Part shown: piece by piece, positions 1 through 10,443 of the stretch
How positions within the stretch are numbered: position 1 is the first letter of the stretch
Layout: every line of letters begins with the position of its first letter
Notes under the pieces: model-generated
Told to the model about the DNA's origin: nothing
What the model saw: the letters and a program-made list of their open reading frames with translations, nothing else
Database searches by the model: none
Made by a program: the position numbers and the translations under genes
DNA from: Roseivirga sp. UBA6061
GTDB lineage: Bacteria > Bacteroidota > Bacteroidia > Cytophagales > Cyclobacteriaceae
Assembly: GCA_002427745.1 (NCBI GenBank)
Contig: DIYF01000126.1
Span: 5,248 to 69,247 of the forward strand
DNA: 64,000 bases
Reading direction: 5' to 3'

Positions 1-3000
1 AGATCAACCGTCTGATCTCCATCCACGGCCTGAGAAGCAGTGGCTGTTACCGTAATCACTGTCTGGTCTGCCTCTGTGCCGGCATTGGCGGAAACGCTGA
101 GTTCAACCGTTGGAAAGTCATTATCGGTAATAGCCACATTCTGAGTGGTGGTAGTTCCCAGGGTCACACCAGCTGATGGGTTACTTATAGTTAATGTCGC
201 AGTCTCATCTCCCTCGATGTCTGAATCATCCTGGATGGTAAAGGTCACTGTGCCGGTTGTTGCACCATCGAGAATGGTGATGGTCGTATTACTTAGGGCA
301 TAATCTGTACCAGTGATGCCAGTGCCAGAAATTCCCAAGTCTACTGTTTGATTACCCGAAACACCGGCAGATGCAGTAGCAGTCACTGTAATAACCGTTC
401 CATCCGCCTCTGTCCCGTTGTTGGCTGATACAGACAAGTCCACGGTAGGTGCTGCACAAAGAGTAAAACGCATAATGGGCCTTTGGTTTGTGGCCTGGCC
501 GGTGGTCAGAGCCGTACCGACTGTCGCAGTGCTTTGCGCATTCATCGCCATCGTATTGTTGGTCAACTCGTAATTGATGTTGGCAGGAGTTCCAGTTGAA
601 TTGAATGAATTCGTAACAAATTCTACGACAATGTTGCTGCTCCCATCCCATAAGAATGGGTTATCCAATGTAAAAGTTTGCCAACCCACAGTAGCTGTGT
701 TAGGTATGTTACCTGCCTCAATCACAGTAGTTAAGCCTGTGATAAAGGGTTCTCCATTTGCTATAGTCGTACCTGTCGTGTAGAAATCTTGTGTGCTAGT
801 TCCCATTTTCATCATCAAACCATCTACAGGGACTGAATTTGCATTTACGAAGTTGAGGTCAAAAGCAGTGATCAACCCGGCTCCTGTCATGCCAATTTCG
901 TTGAGCTCAGCAGCCGTTACTATGTACTGCTGTCGGTTGCTTCGATTGCCAATAATAGTGACCCAATATGGACTTGATGCACTATTCTGTCCTTCTGCAG
1001 TGCCTCTTGTATGGACACTTGATACACTACAATCTTCATCTGTTATGGTAATATTTATGGAAGTATTAGATCCCAACGCCAGGCCTGAAGAGGGATTACT
1101 TATGGTCAATGTAGCCACCTCTGCTATCTCATTCACCGCATCACTCTGAACAGTAAAAGTGACTGAGCCTGTAGTTTGACCATTCAAAATGGTTATGGTA
1201 CTATTGCTCAGCGAATAATCAGCACCTGTGATACCTGTTCCGGAAACACCAAGGTCAACTGTTTGATTACCAGTCACCGCAGCAGAAGCCGTTGCTGTAA
1301 CTGTGATTACGGTACCATCTACCTCATTGCCAATATTAGCTGATGCGCTCAAGTCTACCGTTGGAAAGTCATTGTCGGTAATGGAGACATCTTGAGAAGT
1401 GGTCGCACCCAAGGTGAGTCCGGAGGATGAGTTGCTCATGGTCAAAGTGGCGGTTTCCGTTCCTTCGATATCCGCATCATCCTGAATAGTAAAGGTGACC
1501 GAGCCAGTGGTAGCTCCATTCAAAATCGTGATGGCGGTATTGCTTAGGGAATAATCAGTTCCCGCTATCCCAGTCCCACTCACGCCCAGGTCAATCGTCT
1601 GATCTCCAGAAACGGCAGCATCTGCTGTTGCGGTTACTGTGATTACTGTTTGGTCAGCTTCTGTGCCAGTATTGGCACTTACTGATAGGTTGACCTCGGG
1701 GAATAAAGAACAAATATCCATTCTCACGATGGGCCTGGTCGTACTTTTTACCCCTGCAGTGTAAGAGCATCCGTCAGCAGCACCAGTAGCAAAATCATAA
1801 AGATATAATGCCCGGGTATCAGAACCGGTTGCTGAAGATGCCATGAAAAACGGTTTGTCAGTTTGCAAATCAGGCGTACAGAACTCTACCAGTATATTAC
1901 TTACACCATCCCATAGGAATCCATCCATTCCAGGCTCATTGATAGGGAATTCTACCCAGGCAAAAGAAGGGGGAAACATAAATGCTGCCGGTGGAGCAAC
2001 CGATGCATAGGTTGCTACCTGCGTAAGACCTGTTTCAAAATCCCAACGATCTTCCGGAATAGTCTCAGTGGGTGCTCCTTCCCCGAGAGAAGTTAATGAG
2101 GTACAACCCATTTTCATGGTAAGATTAGTAACGGTATTCGCCGGGTTAGTGGCGAATACGTACTTAAACCAAAGGGATGAAATTTTGCCAGGCGCTGTAA
2201 ACCCCGCTGCATTAAGTTCAGCTGCTGTGTATAAAAACTGGACACGCCCCCTTCGATCACCTGAGGTAGCCTCACCAAAATGCATGGTAGCCGAGGATAT
2301 TAATCCTTCGCTCTCATCTCCAATCACCTGTGAATCAACGCTACCCAGACAAGTTTGATTAGTCAGTCCGCAGGATAAGGATGATGTGTCATCATCTGTT
2401 ATCACAACATCTTCGCTTGTATTAGTCCCTAAGGCCAGACCTGATGATGGATTGCTGATAGCAAGCGTTGCTGTTTCAGTGCCTTCGCTGTCCGCATCAT
2501 CCTGAATGGTAAAAGTGACCGAACCAGTGGTTTGACCATTCAAAATGGTTATGGTACTGTTGCTCAGTGCATAATCGGTACCTGTCACGTTTGTTCCGCT
2601 GACTCCAAGGTCAACAGTTTGGTCGCCTGATACAGCTTGAGCTGCAGTGGCAGTAACTGTAATAACCGTCTGGGCCGCTTCAGTGCCTGCAGAGGCGGAT
2701 ACACTTAGGTCTACGCTTGGAACATCATTGTCGGTGATAGTCACATTTTGAGTAGTTGTAGTGCCCAAGCTTACCCCAACTGACGGATTGCTGATAGTGA
2801 GTGTAGCTGTTTCAGTTCCTTCCATATCTGAATCATCCTGAACCGTAAAAGTGACCGAACCAGTGGTTTGACCATTCAAAATGGTAATTGTACTGTTACT
2901 CAAAGCATAATCGGTACCTGTCACGTTTGTTCCGCTAACTCCAAGGTCAACAGTTTGGTCGCCTGAAACTGCTGCTGAAGCAGTGGCAGTAACCGTGATG

Positions 3001-5054
3001 ACCGTCTGGGCTGCTTCCGTACCTGCACTGGCAGAAACACTCAGGTCTACGGTTGGGAAGTCATTGTCGGTAATGGAGACATCTTGAGCAGTGGTAGTGC
3101 CTAAGGACACTCCTGATGACGGGTTGCTAATGGTGAGGGTAGCGGTCTCTGCATTCTCAACATCCGCATCGTCCTGAATGGTAAAGGTGACCGAGCCAGT
3201 GGTAGCTCCATCCAAAATTGTGATCGTGGTATTGCTGAGTGCATAATCCGTACCCGTAATGCCCGTACCGGAAACTCCAAGATCAACCGTCTGATCTCCA
3301 TCTACTGCGGTGGAAGCAGTAGCCGTTACCGTAACTATGGTCTGAGCTGCTTCTGTTCCGGTACTGGTGGAGACAGATAAGTCAACTTCAGGATTGGAAG
3401 GTGCACCCAGGCTGTAATGTACTATGACATTAGTCCATCTGCCGGGGAAAGTGAGACTAAATGGATAGCTTTTCCCTACTCCACCGCGAATTGCAAGGTT
3501 TGCATCACTGCCTAAAAGCTCGTAATCGCCAGTATCTTGAGTATAGCTTGTACCTCCCCCGGTAGTATTGGTAATGTAGAAACCATAGCTTTGTCCGGCT
3601 GGTATCGTAACATTAATCGGAATGGGAATTGCAATCTGTCCCGTTGTACCTGTCAGACTTATCGGCCCGCCCAATAAGGTCCAGGCTGCTGCATTTTCCT
3701 CAAAGCCTACAAAGGTGCCTGGTCTGTAGTAGATTTCGTAGTCGGCAGTGAGGCCATCGTACAAAATGTGTTCAAAACTGTTAATCGTAATCACATTGGT
3801 AGCCACAAGGTCAAACATCACTCCTCTTTGACCGTTATTTGGTGTCTGTGCAGTACTGGATAAGCTGGTTGGAGGAGCACTCTCATTGTCTGTAATGGTT
3901 ACATTTTGGGAGGTGGCAGTCCCGAGTGTCAATCCAAATGATGGATTGCTAATGGTTAGCGTTGCCGTTTCAGTGCCCTCACTGTCCGCATCATCCTGAA
4001 TGGTAAAGGTGACCGAGCCGGTGGTTTGACCATTCAAAATGGTAATAGTACTGTTACTCAATGCATAATCAGTACTGGTCACATTGGTTCCGCTTACCCC
4101 AAGGTTAACGGTTTGGTCGCCAGATACCGCTGCAGAAGCCGTAGCGGTAACCGTGATGACCGTACCATCGGCTTCAGTGCCTGTACTAGCGGAAACACTC
4201 AAGTCTACTTCAGGAATAGTCCCGCTGCTACCGTTTACCTGAATATTGTCAAACCTCCAATATTCTGTGCTCGTCCAGCTCACACAGGAAATTCTCCACT
4301 CTATGGTGTTCCCTATCCCGGATGAAATGACGGTTGCATAACTTTCTGTCTCTCCTGATATGTCTCCAATCTGGATCATACTGCCCGGAGCTTCGGTCAT
4401 GGAAACATCACAGTTGTCTTCTGCCACTTCCTGCCAGGCACCTCCATCAATTCTGTATTCCAGCTTTACCCAGTCGATACAGGTTGAGCCCGAGCCACTG
4501 CAATCGGCACATTCTTCCAGGGTTCCATCTTCAGATAAGTCCATGGAAAAACCGATGTTGGTAAAACCGGTAGTATTGATGGTTCCTGTGGTCCAATTGG
4601 CCGCAGGACTGTTGGTGTCACGAGCTTCCAAAACGCCACCTACTACCTTTAAATAATCTGTGCTAGCCAGTGCACCGGGTGCTAAGGCTGTCCAGGAAAC
4701 TCCTCCGGTATTATCAGTTCCAACGGTTGCATTTTCTGCCTCATCAAAGGTTTCAGAAAACAAAAGGGTTGCCGTAAAAGCTTCGGGCTGCGAAACATTG
4801 GCTATAACAGCCTCAGGGTTAAGAGCCAGATTTACCGGTATCAGCTCAGCAATATCTGTCAGATACAACACTGCGCGTGTTGTGGTATTGAATATCTCAG
4901 TACTCTTTCCTCCGGCTTTTTCTGAATCAAATCCGATATAGCGTTCCTTAGCTTCTCCACTTGCAGAAGTGAGGTTGAGTAAGAGGCTTGCCATCCATAC
5001 ATGAAAATGGGTCAGCAACAGACGCTTTCCATGACGTTTTCTAATAGGTTCCAA
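1..5054 (-). CDS. Giant secreted Calx-beta repeat protein (5' part, truncated by window edge)
   Basis: The minus-strand frame stays open from about 5054 to the left edge, so the C-terminus is outside the window. The product is a long extracellular adhesin-like protein. After a signal-peptide-like N-terminus comes a jelly-roll-like module (about 4219-4994), then eight Calx-beta domains of about 112 residues: 3884-4218, 3062-3395, 2723-3061, 2390-2722, 1365-1704, 1035-1364, 107-444 and a partial one at 1-106. They share the phrases VITVTATAS, DQTVDLGVSGT, TTGSVTFTIQDD and TITDND. Three larger non-Calx modules interrupt them at 3400-3883, 1705-2389 and 445-1034; the last two resemble each other (RPIVRMDIC and RPIMRFTLC near their ends). 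Calx-beta folds bind calcium and are common in type IX-secreted surface proteins; function here is inferred. No ATG gives a good signal peptide. A TTG at 5054 gives basic residues plus a hydrophobic stretch; the ATG at 4994 is the alternative. Confidence 0.8.
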   Translation of the reverse strand, partial: MEPIRKRHGKRLLLTHFHVWMASLLLNLTSASGEAKERYIGFDSEKAGGKSTEIFNTTTRAVLYLTDIAELIPVNLALNPEAVIANVSQPEAFTATLLFSETFDEAENATVGTDNTGGVSWTALAPGALASTDYLKVVGGVLEARDTNSPAANWTTGTINTTGFTNIGFSMDLSEDGTLEECADCSGSGSTCIDWVKLEYRIDGGAWQEVAEDNCDVSMTEAPGSMIQIGDISGETESYATVISSGIGNTIEWRISCVSWTSTEYWRFDNIQVNGSSGTIPEVDLSVSASTGTEADGTVITVTATASAAVSGDQTVNLGVSGTNVTSTDYALSNSTITILNGQTTGSVTFTIQDDADSEGTETATLTISNPSFGLTLGTATSQNVTITDNESAPPTSLSSTAQTPNNGQRGVMFDLVATNVITINSFEHILYDGLTADYEIYYRPGTFVGFEENAAAWTLLGGPISLTGTTGQIAIPIPINVTIPAGQSYGFYITNTTGGGTSYTQDTGDYELLGSDANLAIRGGVGKSYPFSLTFPGRWTNVIVHYSLGAPSNPEVDLSVSTSTGTEAAQTIVTVTATASTAVDGDQTVDLGVSGTGITGTDYALSNTTITILDGATTGSVTFTIQDDADVENAETATLTISNPSSGVSLGTTTAQDVSITDNDFPTVDLSVSASAGTEAAQTVITVTATASAAVSGDQTVDLGVSGTNVTGTDYALSNSTITILNGQTTGSVTFTVQDDSDMEGTETATLTISNPSVGVSLGTTTTQNVTITDNDVPSVDLSVSASAGTEAAQTVITVTATAAQAVSGDQTVDLGVSGTNVTGTDYALSNSTITILNGQTTGSVTFTIQDDADSEGTETATLAISNPSSGLALGTNTSEDVVITDDDTSSLSCGLTNQTCLGSVDSQVIGDESEGLISSATMHFGEATSGDRRGRVQFLYTAAELNAAGFTAPGKISSLWFKYVFATNPANTVTNLTMKMGCTSLTSLGEGAPTETIPEDRWDFETGLTQVATYASVAPPAAFMFPPSFAWVEFPINEPGMDGFLWDGVSNILVEFCTPDLQTDKPFFMASSATGSDTRALYLYDFATGAADGCSYTAGVKSTTRPIVRMDICSLFPEVNLSVSANTGTEADQTVITVTATADAAVSGDQTIDLGVSGTGIAGTDYSLSNTAITILNGATTGSVTFTIQDDADIEGTETATLTMSNSSSGLTLGATTSQDVSITDNDFPTVDLSASANIGNEVDGTVITVTATASAAVTGNQTVDLGVSGTGITGADYSLSNSTITILNGQTTGSVTFTVQSDAVNEIAEVATLTISNPSSGLALGSNTSINITITDEDCSVSSVHTRGTAEGQNSASSPYWVTIIGNRSNRQQYIVTAAELNEIGMTGAGLITAFDLNFVNANSVPVDGLMMKMGTSTQDFYTTGTTIANGEPFITGLTTVIEAGNIPNTATVGWQTFTLDNPFLWDGSSNIVVEFVTNSFNSTGTPANINYELTNNTMAMNAQSTATVGTALTTGQATNQRPIMRFTLCAAPTVDLSVSANNGTEADGTVITVTATASAGVSGNQTVDLGISGTGITGTDYALSNTTITILDGATTGTVTFTIQDDSDIEGDETATLTISNPSAGVTLGTTTTQNVAITDNDFPTVELSVSANAGTEADQTVITVTATASQAVDGDQTVD

Positions 5055-5436
5055 TAGTAGTGTTTGATAAGTTTTGCTGTCAGACAACCGTTAATACCCT
5101 CACTCCAAAGAAGGTTACTCTTGTACAGTGAAATTAAATTGAGGGCCTGTCTGAGGCTTAACTCAGAATTGACATTCTTTGACAGATTTCGGGCAAAACA
5201 GCGGCACAGAAGCTCTAATCCACATTTTTGCGCACGCAGCTTTATGCTGCGCCTCTCTAATGTCAGTCAAAAGACCTTTTAATTTCTACTGTTCAGAGTC
5301 CCCGGATCAATGGGTAAAGGGCATGATCACATCACTGAAACAGTGTTGGGTAAGATTAAGAATGGAAGGTGTCTCGAGGCAATTTCAGAGGTCATACAAA
5401 CCTTATACATGTATAGAATTAGTGGTAAACAGCCCC
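5055..5436. other. Intergenic region upstream of the Calx-beta gene
   Basis: About 380 bases between the start of the Calx-beta gene and the end of the TPR/LuxR regulator gene. It should hold the promoter of the Calx-beta gene on the minus strand, but I see no clean TAnnTTTG box and no convincing terminator. Short reading frames on the plus strand here have no recognisable features. Confidence 0.5.
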
Positions 5437-7539
5437 TTAAATACTGTTGATATACTGGTATATGTCTTCTTCCTTACCTAGTGCCATTTTCTTCTTGAGA
5501 CGATACCTTGACACCTGAACACTGGAAGGACTGATATTCATAAGCCGTGCGATTTCCTTGGTTGCAAGTCCCATTCTTATGTAGGCACTGTGCTTTTCTT
5601 CGGTCTGTGAAAGACCTGGATGGGTGGTTCTGAGTTTATCAAAAAAAGATGGATGTACTTCGTCAAAATGGGTCTTAAAAGTATTCCAGTCTTTGTCGAT
5701 ATTTTTCTGGTTACCAATCAGGCTCAGTATTTCTTTCAGGCTTCGGGAACTGAACTCACTGTTGCCACTCATGTTCTTTTTAATGCTTTGTTCCAGTTCT
5801 TCCAGTGCATCATTCTTCTGAGCCATCTGCAGCGTCATAGAAGTAAGCTCCCGTTGTTTATGTTGAACCTGGCCTTCAAGGCGCTCATTCTCCGCTTTCT
5901 TTTGGGCATTTTCCAACTCAGAGAGTCTCACCTGGTCCTGCAAACGGGCTTCTTTTTCAATAGATAGTTTTTTACCCAACTGGTAACGATTCATCAACAG
6001 CACCAGCAAGATTACGAACAACAATGCCAATACGAGAAATATGTTTCTCTGCCTTCTCTGTGCTCTGTTTTCAATAGCCAAAGATCTGTTTTGAGCTATT
6101 TGCAAGGCCAGTTGCGTCTCTTTTTTTTCTGTTTCATAACGTACCTTCAGATTTTCAGAGATATCAAAGCGTTCCTTGTCAAAAAGAGCTTCAACACTTT
6201 GCTGTAGGCTATCATAATACTGACTGACCAGCTCTGCATTATTTTCATGGACATAATACCTTGCCAACAGTTGATAGCCTTCCTGTATATAGGCTACGGC
6301 ACCCAGACGTTTTACAATATCCAGCCCTTCCCTGATCATGGATTTTACCTGACTCCATCGGTCGGTTTCCATATATAACCTGGCCTTTACAAGTAAGGTA
6401 GCTGCGTAGAGCTCTTCATAGTCAGTCTCTTTCAGAATGCGCAGAGCGAGATTAGCAGAAGCTTCGGATTTGTCATAGTGCCCGTTTTTTAAATAAACAT
6501 ATACCAGGTTTGAGTGACATACACCCACTCCTTGTTCATTTCCCAATTCAGACATGGCGGGTATAGCCTTTAGCAAGTAAGCCTCTGACTCCTCATACCG
6601 CTCCAGTTGCATATTGATTATGCCCAAATCTTTCAGCGCATAAGCCAGCGTACGATCATGACCGTTTTTTTCAGCTTTTTCCGCTACCTCCAACACGATA
6701 TCAAGGGCGTCATCAAGTTGTGACTGAGAAAAATAGACGCCTGTAATATTCAACATGGCATTGTACAGATAATCAGCCGGAAGCTCTTTTTCTATCGACC
6801 AATCCTGGGCCTGAATAAAGTATTCCAGAGCCTTGTCCATCTCACCCCAGTTGCGATAGATAAGGCCAAGCACTATAAAGGCATAATGGATATCTTCATA
6901 GTTTTCACCCCCATGCTTTATCAGCCATTCGCTGACTTTGAATGCTTTTCTCGGGTTTACATAGACAATGCTGGCGATATACTTATGAATCTCTTCGATC
7001 TCGGCTTTTGTATAGCTTTCACCAGTGAGGTATGCTCCTCCATTATGATAAAACACCCAAACGAGACCTTGTGGAAAGTTCTCATTTCTGGACATTGTCG
7101 CAGTCTGCGAAAAAAGCCTCCTGGCCTCCTCTTCCTGTCCTTGCGATACCGCCAGTTGTCCCAGGCCGCAGAGAACTTTAATTCTCAGTATGGGATCATC
7201 ATCATCGGCATCCAGCCATTTCAGGGCCTGGCTATAAGCGGACAAGGCCTGCTCGTTTCTCTCCAGTTGCAGAGATAAGAGACCTTTCAATTGTAATCTC
7301 GAAATTCGTTTTAACTGATCTTCCTCTTCCCGAACCAAAAGCCGATCAAGCCCCTCTAAAACCTTAGAGGCACTATCTCCAGGCAAGGTTTCAGGCACAT
7401 CAGAAGACATCAGGGCCTCGTAACCATCTTCCCGGGTCTGGGCCATGAGGTTTGTACAAGAGATTACAAGGAAGAGTAAGAGCAAAAGCTCCTGATACTT
7501 AAAACTGTTCGACCTTGATTTTTTCACTTTTGCACCCAT
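5437..7539 (-). CDS. TPR-repeat membrane protein with C-terminal LuxR-type helix-turn-helix
   Basis: A 700-residue regulator of a type frequent in Bacteroidota. A hydrophobic N-terminus (residues 17-34, ending LMAQ) looks like a signal peptide and is followed by about 400 residues of TPR-like helical repeats, presumably periplasmic. One transmembrane segment lies near residue 510 (RNIFLVLALLFVILLVLL), then a cytoplasmic coiled coil rich in E, K and Q, and a C-terminal helix-turn-helix of GerE/LuxR type (GLATKEIARLMNISPSSVQV). The architecture suggests a one-component sensor that couples a periplasmic protein interaction to DNA binding. It lies 31 bases after the hybrid kinase gene in the same orientation, so the two are probably co-transcribed. 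Its targets are unknown; the divergent heme operon at 10682 is a neighbour worth considering. Confidence 0.8.
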   Translation of the reverse strand: MGAKVKKSRSNSFKYQELLLLLFLVISCTNLMAQTREDGYEALMSSDVPETLPGDSASKVLEGLDRLLVREEEDQLKRISRLQLKGLLSLQLERNEQALSAYSQALKWLDADDDDPILRIKVLCGLGQLAVSQGQEEEARRLFSQTATMSRNENFPQGLVWVFYHNGGAYLTGESYTKAEIEEIHKYIASIVYVNPRKAFKVSEWLIKHGGENYEDIHYAFIVLGLIYRNWGEMDKALEYFIQAQDWSIEKELPADYLYNAMLNITGVYFSQSQLDDALDIVLEVAEKAEKNGHDRTLAYALKDLGIINMQLERYEESEAYLLKAIPAMSELGNEQGVGVCHSNLVYVYLKNGHYDKSEASANLALRILKETDYEELYAATLLVKARLYMETDRWSQVKSMIREGLDIVKRLGAVAYIQEGYQLLARYYVHENNAELVSQYYDSLQQSVEALFDKERFDISENLKVRYETEKKETQLALQIAQNRSLAIENRAQRRQRNIFLVLALLFVILLVLLMNRYQLGKKLSIEKEARLQDQVRLSELENAQKKAENERLEGQVQHKQRELTSMTLQMAQKNDALEELEQSIKKNMSGNSEFSSRSLKEILSLIGNQKNIDKDWNTFKTHFDEVHPSFFDKLRTTHPGLSQTEEKHSAYIRMGLATKEIARLMNISPSSVQVSRYRLKKKMALGKEEDIYQYINSI

Positions 7540-7570
7540 GTCGCCTCACTATAAAAATCCCTGATTATCT

Positions 7571-10405
7571 CTAATCAGTGCTTTGGGCAGTCTCCTCAAG
7601 ACCAAATTCTGAAGGAAGACAATTGTATTCGTTAAAAAATACTTTCGAAAAATACGACAGGTTTTCGAATCCCACATCATAAGCCACTTCACTGACCGAT
7701 TTTGCTTGTGATGAGAGCAACTGAGCTGCTTTATCCAATCTGAACTTTCTCAAATACTCATTGGGAGAGTAGCCACTGATGCTCTTAAGCTTTCTGCGCA
7801 ATTGGGTATCGCTCACTTTCAATGCAATGGCCAGATCTGTAACAGTGAGCCCTGATTGTGAATAGTTAACTTCAAGACATTGCTTCAGGGCATCCAGAAA
7901 CTGCTTTTCCCTGGAACTGACCTTAATCTCTTCAGGTTTCAGGTCTATCACCTCTTTGGCATAAATCTCACGAAGTCTCTTTCTGTTCAACTTCAGCGCA
8001 TTCAATACCGTTTTCAGCTCATCTGTATCAAAAGGCTTGGTCAGATAGTTGTCCACTCCCTGTTCGTAACTTTCTATGCGACTGGCACGAGAAGTCTTCG
8101 CAGTGAGCATAACAACCGGGATATGGCTGGTCTGTAATGTGTTTTTAACACGTTTACTAAATTCATAGCCATCCATTACCGGCATCATGGCATCACAAAC
8201 AATGATATCCGGTACCTCCTTCTTTGCCAGGTTAAACCCTTCCTCTCCATTCACGGCTTCGATCATATTGTATTCATCAGCCAGCAAAGTTCGGATGTAT
8301 GACCGCATGTCATCATTGTCTTCTACCAGCAGCAGCAGCTCGCGCCCACCCTGATGAGTCGATTCTCTAAGAGAGGCCTCATTTGTGGTTATCTCTAAAG
8401 CGACCTCCTCAGGTATTTGCGTTTCATTTATCTCTTGTACAGGCCACAGCCCCACATTCAACGGTAACTGCAGACGAAAGTGAGTTTCATGATCATCACT
8501 GGAAACTTGAATATCTCCTTTGAGAAGCGTTACCAGTTCCTTAACCAAAGCCAGTCCCACTCCGCTGCCGGTATGGCCTGTTTGCCCGACCTGATAAAAT
8601 CTGTCAAAAACCCGTAGTAGCTGATCTTCAGTGATGCGGCTCCCACTATTACTGATAGTAAAAGAGAGTACTTCTGACCTTTCGTTAAAGTCGACCACAC
8701 ACCTGATAGTACCATCTTCAGGCGTAAACTTAATGGCATTGGACAGTAGGTTATTAACGATTTTACTCAGCATTTGCCGATCATAGCATCCCTGGAAATG
8801 ATCGTGGCTCTGTTTCAGCGACAGGCTCACTCCTTTTGATTGAGCCAGTGAATCAAAAGATGAGATCAACAGCTTCACCTCGCGTGCAACATCTCCTTTG
8901 ATAATCGCTGGTGTCATCTTACCGGCTTCCAGTTTCTGGATATCCAGTAGCTCATCAACCAGCACCTTTAGTTTCGACAGATTATCTGCCAGTAAACCGG
9001 TCATTTTCTCATCAGGGTACTTTTTGAGTAGCTCTTGCGCAGGGCCGTACATCAGCGTAAGGGGAGTACGAATCTCATGTGAGATATCCGTGAAGAAACC
9101 TGTCTTCAGATCATCGAGTTCCTGTAGTCTTCGGTTCTGATCTGCTTCCGTTAACAATGCCCGTTCAGCCTCGAACTTCCTGCGTTCTGTTTGTCTGAAT
9201 ATCTTCCCGAGGAAAACGATGAACACCAGTATTTCTGCCACAAAAAAGGCAAATGCCAGGGCGAAAATGCCATTAAAACTCAGATATGTCAGCACTCTCA
9301 CCATAATCAGCAGATTACTGGCAAGTCCCAGAATTAAAGGAATCGAATAGTATTTGTGGATGTTGAGTTTTTTATAGCCGAAATAGCCATAGAGAATGAG
9401 CGTATAGATTCCGCACAATACGGCAGATGACATAGACGCCTTGACCCAATACCACTGATAATCGAAAATGCTGATGGCAATCAGCGTAATGGCCCCTATA
9501 AGAATAGTATAACCAAGCCTACCCATCCAGCGCACCACCTGATTCAAATCCAGTGTCTTCAAGGTAAAAAGCAACAGACACAGAGGCATGATGGTGTAGA
9601 AGAAATGATTGATTCTGGCAATCACTTCCGGATCATCAGAAAAAAGCGGTCCGGTCACATTTTCAAGGCTCCAGAAACCAATGGTTTTCATAAAAATAAT
9701 AGCCGAGTAAGACCTGAAAAGTCTGTCGTTGATGATAGAGAAACTCAGAATCCCAATGAGTAACAGTCTGAAAATCAACATACCATTGACAAGGGCCTGG
9801 GTATCATGGTCTCCTATTTCTGAATTTCTGAAACCCGACAATGAATAGGCTCTTAAAAACCCGAACTGACCTCTGCGACTTTTGAGCCTGAAGTAGATGG
9901 TACTGCCCTCCTCCTTTAGCAGACTGAAATGAAAAACGGGTTCCTGAGAATAAAGACGGGTATCTTTTTCTTCAGCCAGATCATAATGTTCCTCACCCCT
10001 GATCTGACCAGTCTTCGCATCCAGAATATAAAAACTCAGTTCTTCCAGAACAGGGTTATCCCAATGCACAACCCAATCGCTATTATCCGATGCTTCATTA
10101 ACCAGTTCTAACCGTATCCAGAAAACGCTATTGGTAAACGGAAAAGCAAATTCATCTTTTCCATTCTTCCGAAAGTCAAGGTTCTCCAGGTCGTTTACGC
10201 TCAGTGTTCCGGCAGCATCCTCCAACACCTCCATGTTGGCTGAGATGTTCAGTGTTTTGTCAAAAGCTTTCGAGATATCAACAACCTGGCCAACAGCCGC
10301 TGTCGAAGCAAACATTATAATACCCAGAACTGCTAGTGTAAAACCTTTGCAACGCATACTGAAATTCAATATTTGCCGATAGTGAAATCCTTTAGGGATA
10401 TTCAA
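7571..10405 (-). CDS. Hybrid histidine kinase / response regulator / AraC protein with 7TMR-DISM sensor
   Basis: A 944-residue one-protein phosphorelay. Order: signal peptide (about 17-40), periplasmic 7TMR-DISM extracellular domain (about 41-190), seven transmembrane helices (about 205-405), HisKA with the phosphoacceptor His at 443 (ISHEIRTPLTL), HATPase with N box (NNLLSNAIKF, 551-560) and G box (GSGVGLALV), receiver domain with phospho-Asp 738 (VCDAMMPVMDGYE) and Lys 790 (LTKPFD), and a C-terminal AraC helix-turn-helix (SVSEVAYDVGFENLSYFSKVF). It resembles the hybrid two-component systems of Bacteroidota, but the sensor is 7TMR-DISM rather than a periplasmic beta-propeller. Residue 17 (MRCKGF, base 10357) is an alternative start giving a tidier signal peptide. 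It is first in an operon with the TPR/LuxR gene and diverges from the heme-uptake operon, which it might control; that link is inference. Confidence 0.88.
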   Translation of the reverse strand: MNIPKGFHYRQILNFSMRCKGFTLAVLGIIMFASTAAVGQVVDISKAFDKTLNISANMEVLEDAAGTLSVNDLENLDFRKNGKDEFAFPFTNSVFWIRLELVNEASDNSDWVVHWDNPVLEELSFYILDAKTGQIRGEEHYDLAEEKDTRLYSQEPVFHFSLLKEEGSTIYFRLKSRRGQFGFLRAYSLSGFRNSEIGDHDTQALVNGMLIFRLLLIGILSFSIINDRLFRSYSAIIFMKTIGFWSLENVTGPLFSDDPEVIARINHFFYTIMPLCLLLFTLKTLDLNQVVRWMGRLGYTILIGAITLIAISIFDYQWYWVKASMSSAVLCGIYTLILYGYFGYKKLNIHKYYSIPLILGLASNLLIMVRVLTYLSFNGIFALAFAFFVAEILVFIVFLGKIFRQTERRKFEAERALLTEADQNRRLQELDDLKTGFFTDISHEIRTPLTLMYGPAQELLKKYPDEKMTGLLADNLSKLKVLVDELLDIQKLEAGKMTPAIIKGDVAREVKLLISSFDSLAQSKGVSLSLKQSHDHFQGCYDRQMLSKIVNNLLSNAIKFTPEDGTIRCVVDFNERSEVLSFTISNSGSRITEDQLLRVFDRFYQVGQTGHTGSGVGLALVKELVTLLKGDIQVSSDDHETHFRLQLPLNVGLWPVQEINETQIPEEVALEITTNEASLRESTHQGGRELLLLVEDNDDMRSYIRTLLADEYNMIEAVNGEEGFNLAKKEVPDIIVCDAMMPVMDGYEFSKRVKNTLQTSHIPVVMLTAKTSRASRIESYEQGVDNYLTKPFDTDELKTVLNALKLNRKRLREIYAKEVIDLKPEEIKVSSREKQFLDALKQCLEVNYSQSGLTVTDLAIALKVSDTQLRRKLKSISGYSPNEYLRKFRLDKAAQLLSSQAKSVSEVAYDVGFENLSYFSKVFFNEYNCLPSEFGLEETAQSTD

Positions 10406-10443
10406 AAAAACCTATCGTCCGACTTTGAGTTTTTGGTGAGTTT

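Noticed and set aside
352..4941. Many short frames on both strands in the first 5 kb
   Set aside because: They are shadows of the repeated Calx-beta frame, which is open on the minus strand to the window edge.
1..5054. Possible CRISPR or satellite repeat
   Set aside because: The repeats are about 335 bases and coding, translating into Calx-beta domains; there are no short direct repeats with spacers.
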